This document shows positions 50,784 through 62,160 of a stretch of DNA of 64,000 nt, piece after piece. Each line of letters begins with the position of its first letter. Positions within the stretch are counted from its first letter, which is position 1. Below the pieces are notes generated by a model. It did not search any database. It was not told the origin of the DNA and saw nothing but the letters and a program-made list of their open reading frames with translations. The DNA is from Terrabacter aerolatus (GTDB lineage Bacteria > Actinomycetota > Actinomycetes > Actinomycetales > Dermatophilaceae), in contig NZ_BJYX01000003.1 in NCBI RefSeq assembly GCF_007991735.1, positions 228,655 through 292,654 of the forward strand, read 5' to 3'. The position numbers and the translations under genes were made by a program.

Positions 50784-51611
50784 TCAGGGCTGCTTGCGCG
50801 GCTGCTTGCCCTCGACGACCTGGGTGCTCGCGACCTTGTCGTGCAGCGCCTGGCGCTTGTCGTCCCACAGCGGCCACAGGTAGTCGATGAGGGTCAGGAG
50901 GCTGAGGAACTGGCCGGCGAGCGGGACGACGCGACGCAGGAGCGCCGTACCGAGGGGCAGCGGACCCGGCTCGGCGGCCCGACGCACGCTGATCCCCAGT
51001 GCCATCTTGCCGAGCGTCTGTCCGGTCGTCGTCCAGAACACCAGGCAGTAGGCGGTGACGACGAGCCAGAGCACGATGCCGAACTGGACCGACGGTCCGA
51101 TCAGCTCGCTCTGCAGCTGGGTGGCGGCGGCCTGGTCCCCGCGGGATGCGGCGTCGAAGAGCCGGGACATGGTCTGTTGCAGGGCCGGAGTGGCGGCCCA
51201 GGCGACGGCCCCGCCGACGATCCCGAGGAGGACACCGTCGATGAGCCACGCGGCGACGCGCTTGCCCCAGGAGGCCAGCGGCACGCCGTCGGCGGTGGTC
51301 TTGATGTTGTGCATCCACTGGGCGTTGGCCGGCGCCTGCTGGTAGTAGCCCTGCGGGGTCTGCTGCTGGGGCGCCTGGGACGCGCTGGGCCAGCCCGTGC
51401 CCTGCTGCATCGGGGTCGTCGGGGTGGCGGCGCCCGTCCGGTCGGCGGGCGCCTGGCCCGGTGTGCCCTGCTGGGGCAGTCCGATGGTGCTCTGCGAGAG
51501 CGTCGGCGACTTCTTCGGCGCGGTGTGGTTGGTCCACGACACGCCGTCCCAGTAGCGGAGCATGTCGGCGTTGCTGGGGTCGTCGTACCACCCGGAGGGC
51601 TGCTGGCTCAT
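50784..51611 (-). CDS. DUF2510-RDD family membrane protein
   Basis: 275 residues. The N-terminal DUF2510 box (GWYDDPSNADMLRYWDGVSW) is followed by a Gln/Pro/Thr-rich linker (about 30-95) and an RDD domain with three to four transmembrane segments: VAAWLIDGVLLGIVGGAV has the Arg-Asp/Asp-type start, then GIVLWLVVTAYCLVFW and LLRRVVPLAGQFLSLLTLI. Function unknown; RDD proteins are thought to be transporters or membrane organisers. It lies between fahA and hpd but has no catabolic signature. A small palindrome (51612-51625) sits next to its ATG. Confidence 0.85.
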   Translation of the reverse strand: MSQQPSGWYDDPSNADMLRYWDGVSWTNHTAPKKSPTLSQSTIGLPQQGTPGQAPADRTGAATPTTPMQQGTGWPSASQAPQQQTPQGYYQQAPANAQWMHNIKTTADGVPLASWGKRVAAWLIDGVLLGIVGGAVAWAATPALQQTMSRLFDAASRGDQAAATQLQSELIGPSVQFGIVLWLVVTAYCLVFWTTTGQTLGKMALGISVRRAAEPGPLPLGTALLRRVVPLAGQFLSLLTLIDYLWPLWDDKRQALHDKVASTQVVEGKQPRKQP

Positions 51612-51699
51612 GGCACAACTGTGCCACGACGCCGCTCGACCGTGGCCCCGGCGTGCCAGGACCACGGTCGATGCGTCGCGGACGCCAGCGAAAGGTGCG

Positions 51700-53549
<1,850 letters not shown>

Positions 53550-53610
53550 CGGGGTACGAGCGCAGCACCCACCCGGCCTCGGCCACCCCCCTTCGGACCA
53601 GGAGACTCCC

Positions 53611-54921
53611 GTGACCGCCAACCCCTACGCCCCCCGGGCAGCCGTCGAGCTGACCCACCCCGAGTGGAGCCGCAGCGCCACGATCTACCAGGTCAACCAG
53701 CGCCACTTCACCCCCGAGGGCACCTTCCGGGCCGCCGAGGCGCACCTGCCCCGCATCCGCGAGCTGGGCATCGACATCGTGTGGCTCATGCCGGTGCACC
53801 CGATCGGCGAGCAGAACCGCAAGGGCGTCCTCGGCAGTCCCTACGCCGTCAAGGACTACCTCGACGTCAACCCCGAGTTCGGCACCCTCGAGGACCTGCG
53901 CCACTTCGTCGACACCGCCCACGGCCTCGGCCTGCACGTCATCCTCGACTGGGTCGCCAACCACACCGCGTGGGACAACCCGCTCGCCGAGGAGCACCCC
54001 GACTGGTACGCCCGCGACTGGAAGGGCGACTTCCGGCCCACCCCGTGGTGGGACTGGGACGACATCATCGACCTCGACTACGACAACCCCGAGCTTCGCC
54101 GCTACATGACCGAGGCGATGAAGTTCTGGGTGCGTGACGTCGGCTTCGACGGGTTCCGTTGTGACGTCGCGGGATTCGTCCCGGTCGATTTCTGGGACAA
54201 CGTGCGTCGGGAGCTCGACGAGATCAAGCCCGTCTTCATGCTCGCCGAGTGGGAGTCCCGCGACCTGCACGTGCGCGCCTTCGACATGACGTACGGCTGG
54301 AGCTGGAACGAGACCCTGCACAAGATCGCCCACGGCAAGGCCGACGTCGAGGCGCTCAAGGTCTACTACGCGTGGAACGACCGCTTCTACCAGCGGGACG
54401 CCTACCGGATGCTGTTCGTCAGCAACCACGACAAGAACGCCTGGGAGGGGACCGAGTACGAGCAGTTCGGCGACGCGCTGCTGCCCTCGATCGTCCTCTC
54501 CGTCATCAGCGAGGGCATGCCGCTGGTCTACAACGGGCAGGAGGCCGGCAGCGACAAGCGCCTGACGTTCTTCGACAAGGACGAGATCGACTGGCGCGAG
54601 GACGAGCAGGGCGAGCTCTACCGGGCGCTGTTCGCCCTCAAGAAGCAGCACCCGGCGCTGTGGAACGGTGCCGCCGGCGGCCGGATGGTGCGCGTGCCCA
54701 ACTCGGACGAGTCCTCGGTGCTCACGTTCGTCCGCGCCGTCGGCGACGACCGCGTGCTCGGGGCCTTCAACTTCAGCGGCGAGGACCGGACGGTGACGCT
54801 CGGCGACGGTCCACAGGTCGGTTCGTGGCGTGACGCCTTCACCGGCGAGACGCTCGAGCTGACCCGGGGACAGGCCTACGACCTGCCCGCCTGGGGCTAC
54901 CGGGTGCTCGTCGGCGCCTGA
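53611..54921 (+). CDS. GH13 alpha-amylase-family enzyme, cytoplasmic
   Basis: 436 residues, no signal peptide, compact barrel. IYQVNQRHFTPEGTF near the N-terminus; GFRCDVAGFVPVDFW (nucleophile Asp), FMLAEWESRDL (acid/base Glu) and FVSNHDKNAWEGT (third Asp). A short C-terminal beta domain ends the protein. It resembles small maltodextrin-active amylases rather than secreted ones. GTG 53611 has AGGAG about 6 nt upstream. Separate from treXYZ, but together with the alpha-glucosidase it gives three alpha-glucan processing loci in 64 kb. Confidence 0.88.
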   Translation: MTANPYAPRAAVELTHPEWSRSATIYQVNQRHFTPEGTFRAAEAHLPRIRELGIDIVWLMPVHPIGEQNRKGVLGSPYAVKDYLDVNPEFGTLEDLRHFVDTAHGLGLHVILDWVANHTAWDNPLAEEHPDWYARDWKGDFRPTPWWDWDDIIDLDYDNPELRRYMTEAMKFWVRDVGFDGFRCDVAGFVPVDFWDNVRRELDEIKPVFMLAEWESRDLHVRAFDMTYGWSWNETLHKIAHGKADVEALKVYYAWNDRFYQRDAYRMLFVSNHDKNAWEGTEYEQFGDALLPSIVLSVISEGMPLVYNGQEAGSDKRLTFFDKDEIDWREDEQGELYRALFALKKQHPALWNGAAGGRMVRVPNSDESSVLTFVRAVGDDRVLGAFNFSGEDRTVTLGDGPQVGSWRDAFTGETLELTRGQAYDLPAWGYRVLVGA

Positions 54922-55182
54922 CCGGCGGCGCCCACCGGGAGGGCCCCCGGCCAGCGCTCCCCGAGCCACACCCGAGCCAGCCGAGGTCCCGGACGGCTCG
55001 GGGCTGCCGTCCTGTCGTCCGGCGGATGACGGAGGTCGCAGATCGTGGCGGGAACCCGTCGAAACAGATCACATCACGGGCTTCGATCCGCGAGGATGGA
55101 GGTGCGTACCCGTCGGTGCTCCCCTGTCCCGGCGGGTACGCCTCTGCCGTGTTGTGGTCCCACCCGCAGCACGTCCGGTGAT
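54922..55182. other. Non-coding part of a 344-nt gap
   Basis: Between the amylase end (54921) and the nucleotidase end (55266), this holds no ORF with a credible start. The only clear element is the hairpin at 55183-55220. Confidence 0.5.
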
Positions 55183-55220
55183 GGGGTGTCCCGCTGTCCT
55201 CCCAAGCAGCGGGGCACCCC
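55183..55220. terminator. Terminator between amylase and nucleotidase genes
   Basis: 14-bp stem (55183-55196 with 55207-55220), 10-nt loop, one T-G wobble in the left arm. Convergent position, so it may stop both transcripts. Confidence 0.75.
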
Positions 55221-55265
55221 GGCCGGGACCGGCCGGGCGTCGGCCGATCCCAGCGCGGGCGGTCG

Positions 55266-57125
55266 TCAGGGCGTGACGGTGATGGGGCTGCCGTTGCTGA
55301 CGAGCCTCCAGTCGATGCTCGCGAAGGTCGTCGGGTCGATGACCTTGTTGGCGGTCGCCCAGTCGATGAGCAGCTGGCGGATCTCGATCTGCCGGTTGTA
55401 GACGACCGGAGCCGTCACGACGCCCGGGAAGTTGCCACCACCGGACTGGCGGTAGTTGTTGATCGCCACGACGAACCGCGCGTCGGACGCGACGGGCGTG
55501 CCGGCATACGCCAGTCCGACGATGCGCGAGCCCACCGGCCTGGCGAGGTCGATGTCGTAGGTGAGGTCGGCGTCGAGGCCGCCCATGACGTCGTAGTTGT
55601 AGTCGGGCGTCGCGTTGGCGTTCGTGACGGAGTCGGCGGCGACCGGGCCCGTGCTCGTGCACGGCTGGAAGTACTCCGCGCTCTTCTCGAGGTAGGCCTT
55701 GACCTGGGCGCCCGTGAGCACGATGCCGAGGAGGGTGTTGTCGTAGATGTAGAGCCCCGCCACGTCCCGGATCGTCACCTGCCCGGCCGGGATCGCCGCG
55801 AGCTTGTTGAACGGGGCGGCGATGGACAGCACCGGCAGGGACGCCTCCGGCGTGCCGGCGATCGCCTTCTTCACCGCGTCGGCCTGGACGTAGTTGATGA
55901 AGTCGATCGCGGCGGTGTCCTCGTAGCGCGAGGTCGCCGCCGACATGGCCTGCGTGCACGTGCCGATGACGCCGTTGACGTAGGAGAGCACCTTCTGGTG
56001 CGCCGCGGCGACGGCGCCGGTCACGGCGGGGTCCTCCGGTGCGACGTTGGCGTTGTAGAGGGTCGCCTCGGAGTGCACGACCTGCCACTGGCCGCGGATC
56101 TTCTGGACGTCGATGGACATCCGGGTCACGCGCATGCCCCAGTAGTAGGGCTCCGAGAGCAGGACCTGCTTGCCCGTCGCCGTGTTCGTGACGTAGCGCT
56201 GCGGGATCTCGAGGTGCGCGTGCCCGACGAGCACGGCGTCGATGCCCGGGACCTCCTGGGCGAGGATCGCGCTGGCGTTCTCGACGTAGGGCAGCGAGTC
56301 GCCCCACGAGGACTTGCCGCTGTCGCCAGAGTGGCACGCGACGATGACGACGTCGGCGCCGGCCGCCTTGAGCCGCGGCACCATGACCTTGGCCTGCTCG
56401 ACGATGCCGGGGAACTTCACCTTGCCCTCGACGTTGGCCTTGTCCCAGATCGCGACCCCGGGCGTGACGAGGCCGAGGATGCCGACCTTGATCGCCTTGG
56501 TGTCGGGGAGCTTGACGGTCTTGATGACCCACGGCTTGAAGGCCGGCGCGCCGGTGTTCCAGTCGACGGAGTTGGCCGACAGGAGGGGGAAGCGCAGCTG
56601 CTTCTCGAACGCGCGAAGGGTGTCGAGGCCGTAGTTGTACTCGTGGTTGCCGAGGGCGGCGGCGTCGTAGCCGACCTGGTTCATCGCCGCGGCCATCGGG
56701 TGGGTCGAGCCGCCGGTGATCGGGTCGATCTTGGCGTAGTAGTACGCGAGGGGGGTGCCCTGGATCGTGTCGCCGGCGTCGATCGTCAGGGTGCGCTCGG
56801 CACCGACCTCGGCGCGGATCGCCTTGATGATCGAGGACGCCTTGGCGACGCCGATGTCGTTGTGCGCCTTGTCGTCGTACTCGGCGTTCTTGAAGTAGTC
56901 CCAGTTGTAGACGTTCCCGTGCAGGTCGGTCGTGCCGAGCACGGTGAGCCGCACGACCTCGCCGTTGGTCCCGGGACCGGGCGCTGCCTGGACGGCCGCG
57001 GCGGTCGAGGCGGTGCCGACCGCGGCGAGGCCAGCGCCACCGACGGCGGCGAGGGCGAGCAGCTGGCGGCGGGTGGTCGAGGACCCGAGGAGGTCAGGGC
57101 TCGTGGAGGTGTGTTCGTTGCTCAT
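55266..57125 (-). CDS. Secreted 5'-nucleotidase / 2',3'-cyclic-nucleotide phosphodiesterase
   Basis: 619 residues. A twin-arginine signal (TTRRQLLALAAVGGAGLAAVG, about 17-36) sends it out folded. The metallophosphatase domain has TDLHGNVYNWDYF (metal Asp and His), IDAGDTIQGTPLAYY, LGNHEYNYG (Asn-His), ACHSGDSG and VGHAHLEIP; the C-terminal 5'-nucleotidase domain follows (about 350-600) with AIDFINYVQADAV and INNYRQSGGGNFP. It releases nucleosides and phosphate from extracellular nucleotides. ATG 57125 has AAAGGA upstream. Confidence 0.92.
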   Translation of the reverse strand: MSNEHTSTSPDLLGSSTTRRQLLALAAVGGAGLAAVGTASTAAAVQAAPGPGTNGEVVRLTVLGTTDLHGNVYNWDYFKNAEYDDKAHNDIGVAKASSIIKAIRAEVGAERTLTIDAGDTIQGTPLAYYYAKIDPITGGSTHPMAAAMNQVGYDAAALGNHEYNYGLDTLRAFEKQLRFPLLSANSVDWNTGAPAFKPWVIKTVKLPDTKAIKVGILGLVTPGVAIWDKANVEGKVKFPGIVEQAKVMVPRLKAAGADVVIVACHSGDSGKSSWGDSLPYVENASAILAQEVPGIDAVLVGHAHLEIPQRYVTNTATGKQVLLSEPYYWGMRVTRMSIDVQKIRGQWQVVHSEATLYNANVAPEDPAVTGAVAAAHQKVLSYVNGVIGTCTQAMSAATSRYEDTAAIDFINYVQADAVKKAIAGTPEASLPVLSIAAPFNKLAAIPAGQVTIRDVAGLYIYDNTLLGIVLTGAQVKAYLEKSAEYFQPCTSTGPVAADSVTNANATPDYNYDVMGGLDADLTYDIDLARPVGSRIVGLAYAGTPVASDARFVVAINNYRQSGGGNFPGVVTAPVVYNRQIEIRQLLIDWATANKVIDPTTFASIDWRLVSNGSPITVTP

Positions 57126-57262
57126 GTCGTCCTTTGTCTGTCCGGTGCTCGATCGGAGCATTCCCGTGTCACAGGTGCGCGGCTCTCCCCCGAGGCGCAA
57201 GGCAGACCCTAACGCGACATCTCGCCCGTATTGGGGCGAGCAGGCGTCCGGATCGTGAACCG

Positions 57263-59023
57263 TCAGCGACGGCCGACGAGCCAGAGACGGATCTTGTCGA
57301 TGCGCTCGGTGACCTGGTCGGACGACGCCGCCGCGAGGTCGGGACCGCCGCACACGCGGCGCAGGTCCATGTGCACGTTGGCGTGCGGCAGGCCCTTCTG
57401 GCGGGCATAGGTCGAGACGAGCTTGTTGAGCTCCTTGCGCTGCGCGGCCAGGGCCCGGTGGGCGGCGACCGGCATGGGGGCCGCGGCGCCCTGGGGCGCC
57501 TTCCTGACCTGCCGGCTCTGCCGCTCTCGCAGCAGCGCGGAGACCTGGTCGGGCTCGAGGAGTCCGGGCAGCCCGAGGTACTCCTCCTCGTCCTCGGAGC
57601 CGACCTGGGCGTGCATGCCCCACTGCTGCTTGTCGAAGAGGACGTGGTCGAAGTGCGCGTCGGACTCTAGCGCCTCGAACGAGCCCTCGTCGAGCGCGCC
57701 GCTCGCCTTGTCGGCGCGGTTGGCGTCGTCGATGAGCGCCTGCTCCTCGGCCCACATCTGACCGATGTCGTCGGGGTTGGGCTTGCGGTCGAGCGCGTGG
57801 TCGCGCTGCTCCTCGAGCCGGGACGCGTGGTCGAGCACGACGGGCACCGAGGGCAGGAACACCGACGCCGTCTCGCCGCGGCGCCGGGCCCGCACGAACC
57901 GCCCGACGGCCTGGGCGAAGAAGAGCGGCGTCGACGTGGACGTGGCGTAGACGCCGACGGCCAGTCGGGGGACGTCGACGCCCTCCGACACCATGCGGAC
58001 CGCGACCATCCACCGTTCGTCGCTCGCCCCGAAGTCCTCGATGCGCTTGCTCGCGCCGAGGTCGTCGGAGAGCACGACGGTGGGAGCCTCGCCGGTCAGC
58101 TGGCGCAGGATCGCGGCATACGCCCTCGCCTGGGTCTGGTTCGAGGCGATGACGAGACCGCCGGCGTCCTCGACGTGCCGGCGCACCTCGGTGAGGCGAC
58201 GGTCTGCGGCGGCGAGCACGGCCGGGATCCACTCCCCCTTGGGGTCGAGCGCCGTGCGCCAGGCGTGCGCGACGAAGTCCTTCGTCATCGGCTCGCCGAG
58301 GCGGGCCTCGAGCTCGTCGCCGGCCTTGGTGCGCCAGCGCATGCTCCCGCCGTAGGCCATGAAGAGCACGGGCCGCACGACGCCGTCGCGCAGCGCCTCG
58401 GCGTAGCCGTAGGTGTAGTCGCTCGAGCTGACGAGGGTGCCCTCGGCGTCGAGCTCGTACGTGACGAACGGGATGGGTGAGGTGTCCGAGCGGAACGGGG
58501 TCCCGGTCAGCGAGAGCCGTCGGGTCGCGGGCTCGAAGGCCTCGCGTATGCCGTCGCCCCAGCTCTTCGCGTCACCACCGTGGTGGACCTCGTCGAGGAT
58601 GACGAGGGTCGAGCGCGACGTCGTCAGCTCACGGTGGAGCGAGGGACGCGAGGCGACCTGCGCATACGTCACGGCTACGCCGTGGTAGTCGTCGCTGTGC
58701 CGGCCGACGCTGTTGCTGAACTTGGGGTCCAGGCTGATGCCGACGCGGGCCGCGGCGTCGGCCCACTGGGTCTTGAGGTGCTCGGTGGGGGCCACCACGG
58801 TGATGCGCGAGACGATGCCGGCGCTCAGCAGCTCGGTGGCCACGCGCAGGGCGTAGGTCGTCTTGCCGGCGCCCGGCGTCGCGACCGCGAGGAAGTCGCG
58901 CGGCCCCTTGCCCAGGTAGAGGTCCAGAGCCTCCTGCTGCCACGCCCGGAGCTTGCTGGCGGTACCCCAGGCCGCCCGCTCCGGAAAGGCGGGTGGGAGG
59001 TGGAAGGCGGCCCCTGAACTCAT
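57263..59023 (-). CDS. DEAH-type superfamily 2 helicase/translocase
   Basis: 586 residues. Motif I ATPGAGKTT (about 48-56), motif Ia VVAPTEHLKTQW, motif II ILDEVHHG (DEVH), motif III SLTGTPFR, motif V SEGVDVPRL and motif VI QAVGRFVRAR. This is the type I/III restriction- and XPB-like helicase layout, but there is no nuclease, methylase or specificity gene beside it. Such stand-alone helicases occur in actinobacteria with unknown role in DNA repair. ATG 59023 chosen; TACGGT lies 9 nt upstream, a near-leaderless spacing. Confidence 0.87.
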   Translation of the reverse strand: MSSGAAFHLPPAFPERAAWGTASKLRAWQQEALDLYLGKGPRDFLAVATPGAGKTTYALRVATELLSAGIVSRITVVAPTEHLKTQWADAAARVGISLDPKFSNSVGRHSDDYHGVAVTYAQVASRPSLHRELTTSRSTLVILDEVHHGGDAKSWGDGIREAFEPATRRLSLTGTPFRSDTSPIPFVTYELDAEGTLVSSSDYTYGYAEALRDGVVRPVLFMAYGGSMRWRTKAGDELEARLGEPMTKDFVAHAWRTALDPKGEWIPAVLAAADRRLTEVRRHVEDAGGLVIASNQTQARAYAAILRQLTGEAPTVVLSDDLGASKRIEDFGASDERWMVAVRMVSEGVDVPRLAVGVYATSTSTPLFFAQAVGRFVRARRRGETASVFLPSVPVVLDHASRLEEQRDHALDRKPNPDDIGQMWAEEQALIDDANRADKASGALDEGSFEALESDAHFDHVLFDKQQWGMHAQVGSEDEEEYLGLPGLLEPDQVSALLRERQSRQVRKAPQGAAAPMPVAAHRALAAQRKELNKLVSTYARQKGLPHANVHMDLRRVCGGPDLAAASSDQVTERIDKIRLWLVGRR

Positions 59024-59061
59024 AGAGAGCCCACCGTAACGAATCCCCGGCGGCGACATGC

Positions 59062-59089
59062 CGAGGCCCCGCCTGCGAGCGGGGCCTCG
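59062..59089 (-). terminator. Terminator of the metalloprotease gene
   Basis: 11-bp perfect stem CGAGGCCCCGC (59062-59072 with 59079-59089), 6-nt loop, on the 3' side of the minus-strand protease gene that ends at 59149. Confidence 0.75.
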
Positions 59090-59148
59090 ACCTGGATGAT
59101 ATGCCGCTCAGTCGCTTTCGCGGCCCTGCGCGGTGCTCGTCCCCGGGC

Positions 59149-60120
59149 TCAGTGGCCGGCGCGGTAGGCCGTCCACTGGGCCTGCATGCGGTTGACCTGA
59201 CCCGCGGTGAAGGTGTTCATGCACGAGTCGTAGGTGTAGTCCATGAAGTTCTTGATCGGGTCGAGCCCGGGGCTCGTGCACGTGTCGCGTCCGGTCGGGC
59301 ACTCGTAGGCGGCGCTCGCCTCGGCGGGCGTGTCGTCGACGTAGTCGCCGTTGCCCTTACAGCCGCCCTGGAAGGTGTGGTACAGCCCGACCCAGTGCCC
59401 CACCTCGTGGGTGGCGGTGTCGCCCTGGTTGTAGTTCGTCGCGCTGCCACCGGGCAGCGAGGCCGTGAGGATGACGACGCCGTCCATGGCGTCGTAGGTG
59501 CTCTTGGGGAAGGTCGCCCAGCCGAGCAGCCCCTGGCCGATGTTGGCCGAGTAGAGGTTGAGGTCGGCCATCGTGCCCTTGCGCAGGGTGCTCTTCATGC
59601 TCTTCTCGGCGGCCGAGCCGGGCGTCACGGTGTACCAGGACGAGTTGCTCGTCGAGTCGGAGCCGGCCAGGGTGAAGCTGAGCCCCGTGCCCGAGTAGGC
59701 GTTGTTGAGCACGCTGAGCTGGCTGCTGATGGCGCTGCTGCTCACGGCCCCCTGGGTGCCGTTGGTGATGGTGTGCCAGTAGACCTTGACGGTCGTGGCG
59801 GCGAAGCTGCCGCCGCCGCTACCGGGCTTGCCCTTCTGTCCCGCGGTCACGACCTTGCCCGAGGAGTCGCGGGTCAGACCCTTGGCCGCGAGCGCCCGGG
59901 TCAGGGCTGCCTCGTTGGCGCGCACCTGGGCTTCGCTCAGCTCGTGCGGGTCCTTGGCCGTACCGTGCGTGCCACGGGCTCCGACGGCTCCGACGGCAGC
60001 CGGGTCGAGGCACGACGGGCCACCGCGACCGTCGAGCACGGGCGCCGCGTGGGCGGGCGCGCCGAGCGAGACCGCGGCGAGTGCGAGGGGGGCCGCGAGC
60101 ATCAGGGAGCGGAGCTTCAT
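59149..60120 (-). CDS. Secreted zinc metalloprotease (pappalysin-like, M43 type)
   Basis: 323 residues. Signal peptide about 1-25 ([20 protein letters not shown], cleavage AHA). A propeptide-like region follows; then the protease domain has [15 protein letters not shown] (HExxHxxGxxH, about 245-259) and a Met-turn [11 protein letters not shown] (about 293). Cys residues in [23 protein letters not shown] and DSCM probably form disulfides. It would cut proteins outside the cell. AAAGGT precedes ATG 60120. Sits alone with its own promoter and terminator. Confidence 0.92.
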   Translation of the reverse strand: MKLRSLMLAAPLALAAVSLGAPAHAAPVLDGRGGPSCLDPAAVGAVGARGTHGTAKDPHELSEAQVRANEAALTRALAAKGLTRDSSGKVVTAGQKGKPGSGGGSFAATTVKVYWHTITNGTQGAVSSSAISSQLSVLNNAYSGTGLSFTLAGSDSTSNSSWYTVTPGSAAEKSMKSTLRKGTMADLNLYSANIGQGLLGWATFPKSTYDAMDGVVILTASLPGGSATNYNQGDTATHEVGHWVGLYHTFQGGCKGNGDYVDDTPAEASAAYECPTGRDTCTSPGLDPIKNFMDYTYDSCMNTFTAGQVNRMQAQWTAYRAGH

Positions 60121-60262
60121 GGGGTGACCTTTCTCGTCCGACACGGCGCCCGGTCAGGCGCCGATCCCAGCGACTGTAGGTACGTGACCGTCAGTGGCGG
60201 AGCCGGGGCGAGTAAAGAACCCTTAAGGAAAGCGCAGGCCCGCCGGGCACGCTCGACGAGGC

Positions 60263-60272
60263 GGGGGGGGGG
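60263..60272. repeat. Ten-G homopolymer in the protease upstream region
   Basis: Ten consecutive G residues about 143 nt before the protease start and 42 nt past the DUF3039 stop. The longest mononucleotide run I noticed in the window. Confidence 0.9.
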
Positions 60273-60313
60273 CCCGGCACACGGGCCGTGGACCGGTGCC
60301 TGGACCGGTGCGG

Positions 60314-60637
60314 TCAGGACTCCCCGCCGCCGCCACCCTGGTCGCCGTCGCCGCCGTCCTGTGGATCGCGCAGGCCGTCGTAGATCTCCTTGCAGACCGG
60401 GCATACCGGGAACTTCTGCGGGTCGCGACCGGGGACCCAGATCTTGCCGCAGAGGGCCACGACGGGCTCGCCGGACAGGGCGCTCTCGAGGATCTTCTCC
60501 TTGCGCACGTAGTGCGAGAAGCGCTCGTGGTCGCCAGGCTCCTGGAGCTCCTCGCGGACCTCCTCACGCTCGATCGTGGCCGTGCTCGTGCCGCGCAGGG
60601 GCTCCGGCTCGAACGGGTCGGGAGGCATCGTGCTCAT
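60314..60637 (-). CDS. DUF3039 zinc-ribbon-like protein
   Basis: 107 residues. The DUF3039 core: HERFSHYVRKEKILESAL, ALCGKIWVPGRDPQKFPVCP with further Cys in CPVCKEIYDGL (one Cys then Cys-x-x-Cys, a likely metal site). The C-terminal tail is Gly/Asp-rich. An actinobacterial family without known role. ATG 60637 has TAGACT 6 nt upstream. Confidence 0.87.
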   Translation of the reverse strand: MSTMPPDPFEPEPLRGTSTATIEREEVREELQEPGDHERFSHYVRKEKILESALSGEPVVALCGKIWVPGRDPQKFPVCPVCKEIYDGLRDPQDGGDGDQGGGGGES

Positions 60638-60643
60638 GCGGCA

Positions 60644-60649
60644 AGTCTA
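60644..60649 (-). promoter_or_regulatory. Leaderless -10 box for the DUF3039 gene
   Basis: TAGACT on the minus strand ends 6 nt before ATG 60637. Confidence 0.55.
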
Positions 60650-60712
60650 CGGCGGTCGACGAGGGACGGGGACGACGGGGACGCTGCCCGACGGCGGCGG
60701 CCTGACCCTCGT

Positions 60713-61522
60713 TCAGCGGCTCGTGCCGGCCCGGCGCTCCACGACGGGTGCCGCCAGCAGGCGCCGCCCCGCGGGGTAGGAGGCCCAGGCGTCGGGCAGG
60801 TGGGACGGCCGTCCGCTGACGAGCACCGCCTCCACGCCGGCCTCCGGGGCCGCCGCGTCGGGATCGAGCCCGATGCGGCGCAGGGTCTGGCGGGCGACGG
60901 GCACCGGTGAGTCGTGCACGGTGACGTGAGGCCCCAGAGCCGCGAGGATGCGGTCGACGACGAGGCCGTAGTGGGTGCAGCCGAGCACGAGCGAGCGCAC
61001 CCCGGCGGGCGTGCGCGACGCGGCATACGCGATGCACTCGTCGATCGCCTGCAGGTCACCGGACTCGACGGCCTCGGCCAGGCCCAGCGCCGCCACCGCA
61101 TGGGTCGGCACGTCGGCGGCGAAGGCGTCGACGAGGCCCCTGAGGTAGTCGCTCGAGGTCGTCGCGGCGGTGGCCCAGACGGCGACCGGGCCACCCGAGG
61201 CCGCCGCAGGACGGATGGCCGGCACCGTGCCGATGACCGGGACGCCCGGCTCGAGCTCGGCCCGGAGGGCATCGAGGCCGTGGACCGAGGCGGTGTTGCA
61301 CGCGACGACGATGGCCGACGGCTCGAACGGCAGCGTGGCGCGCGCCGAGGCGAGGATCAGCTGTCGGACCTCGTCCGGAGTGCGGGGGCCGTAGGGCATG
61401 TTGTCGGGGTCGAGCGACAACACGAGACCGAGGTCCGGCCGCAGCGCGTGCAGGGCGTCCGCGTAGCCGAGGAGCCCGAGACCACTGTCGACGAAGGCAA
61501 CTCGCCTGGTCGACATCGGCAT
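60713..61522 (-). CDS. murI: Glutamate racemase
   Basis: 269 residues. FVDSGLGLLG (catalytic Asp and Ser), VACNTASVHGLDAL (first catalytic Cys) and LVLGCTHYGL (second Cys with Thr-His) identify MurI, which makes D-glutamate for peptidoglycan. ATG 61522 is preferred because AGGAGG lies 8 nt upstream; a GTG at 61570, one base after the yqgE stop, would give a longer form. In mycobacteria murI lies next to the Rv1339 and rph genes; here it is about 17 kb away. Confidence 0.9.
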   Translation of the reverse strand: MPMSTRRVAFVDSGLGLLGYADALHALRPDLGLVLSLDPDNMPYGPRTPDEVRQLILASARATLPFEPSAIVVACNTASVHGLDALRAELEPGVPVIGTVPAIRPAAASGGPVAVWATAATTSSDYLRGLVDAFAADVPTHAVAALGLAEAVESGDLQAIDECIAYAASRTPAGVRSLVLGCTHYGLVVDRILAALGPHVTVHDSPVPVARQTLRRIGLDPDAAAPEAGVEAVLVSGRPSHLPDAWASYPAGRRLLAAPVVERRAGTSR

Positions 61523-61571
61523 CTCGGGACCCTCCTCGGTCGCGGGGCGCGTGGGCTCCGGCACGGTCACG

Positions 61572-62132
61572 TCAGTTCATCGTCGGGTCGTCGGGGAAGT
61601 TGGCGACGTAGGCGAGGCTGTCACGCTGACGCCGGAGCACCTCGCGCCACAGCCGCTCCGGCTCGGGCGTGAAGGCGTCGCGCACCTCCGCGTCGACGAC
61701 GTACCAGTCGCCGCGCAGCACCTCGCCCTCGAGCTGACCCGACTCCCAGCCGGAGTACCCGGCGAAGATGCGGAGCCCCGCGAGCTCGGCCGCGACGACC
61801 GGGGTGGGCACGTCGAGGTCGACGAGCCCGATCGAGCCGAACAGCCGCTTGACCCCGAGCGGCTCCGGCTCGTCACCGGGCACGGTCACGAGGCCGAGCG
61901 CCGACGACGTCGACACCGGGCCGCCCTGGAAGAGCACGTGCGGCGCGGTGACGACGCGCTGCCAGCCCGGCAGGACCGAGTCCACCTCGGCCGACAGCGG
62001 CTTGTTGAGGACGACGCCCTGGGCGCCGCCGTCGTCGTGGTGGAGCATGAGGATGACGGATCGGTGGAACACGTCACCCCCGACGGACGGCGTCGCCACG
62101 AGGAGGCGGCCGGTGTGGAACGTCGAGCTCAC
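61572..62132 (-). CDS. YqgE/AlgH family protein (DUF179)
   Basis: 186 residues. GRLLVATPSVGGDVFHRSVI and LMLHHDDGGAQGVVLNKPLS are the DUF179 hallmarks, followed by FAGYSGWESGQLEGE and RDAFTPEPERLW. The family is common but without proven function. GTG 62132 chosen by family length; AAGGCT, a near -10 box, lies 6 nt upstream. It is followed by murI. Confidence 0.88.
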   Translation of the reverse strand: MSSTFHTGRLLVATPSVGGDVFHRSVILMLHHDDGGAQGVVLNKPLSAEVDSVLPGWQRVVTAPHVLFQGGPVSTSSALGLVTVPGDEPEPLGVKRLFGSIGLVDLDVPTPVVAAELAGLRIFAGYSGWESGQLEGEVLRGDWYVVDAEVRDAFTPEPERLWREVLRRQRDSLAYVANFPDDPTMN

Positions 62133-62160
62133 GGGCCCAGCCTTCCACACCGGAGACCGC

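Noticed and set aside
51612..51625. GGCACAACTGTGCC palindrome as an operator
   Set aside because: Only 6-bp arms, no regulator gene beside it. Too weak to call.
57263..59023. Restriction-modification or phage-defence island around the superfamily 2 helicase
   Set aside because: No methylase, nuclease or specificity gene is adjacent; neighbours are a nucleotidase and a secreted protease.
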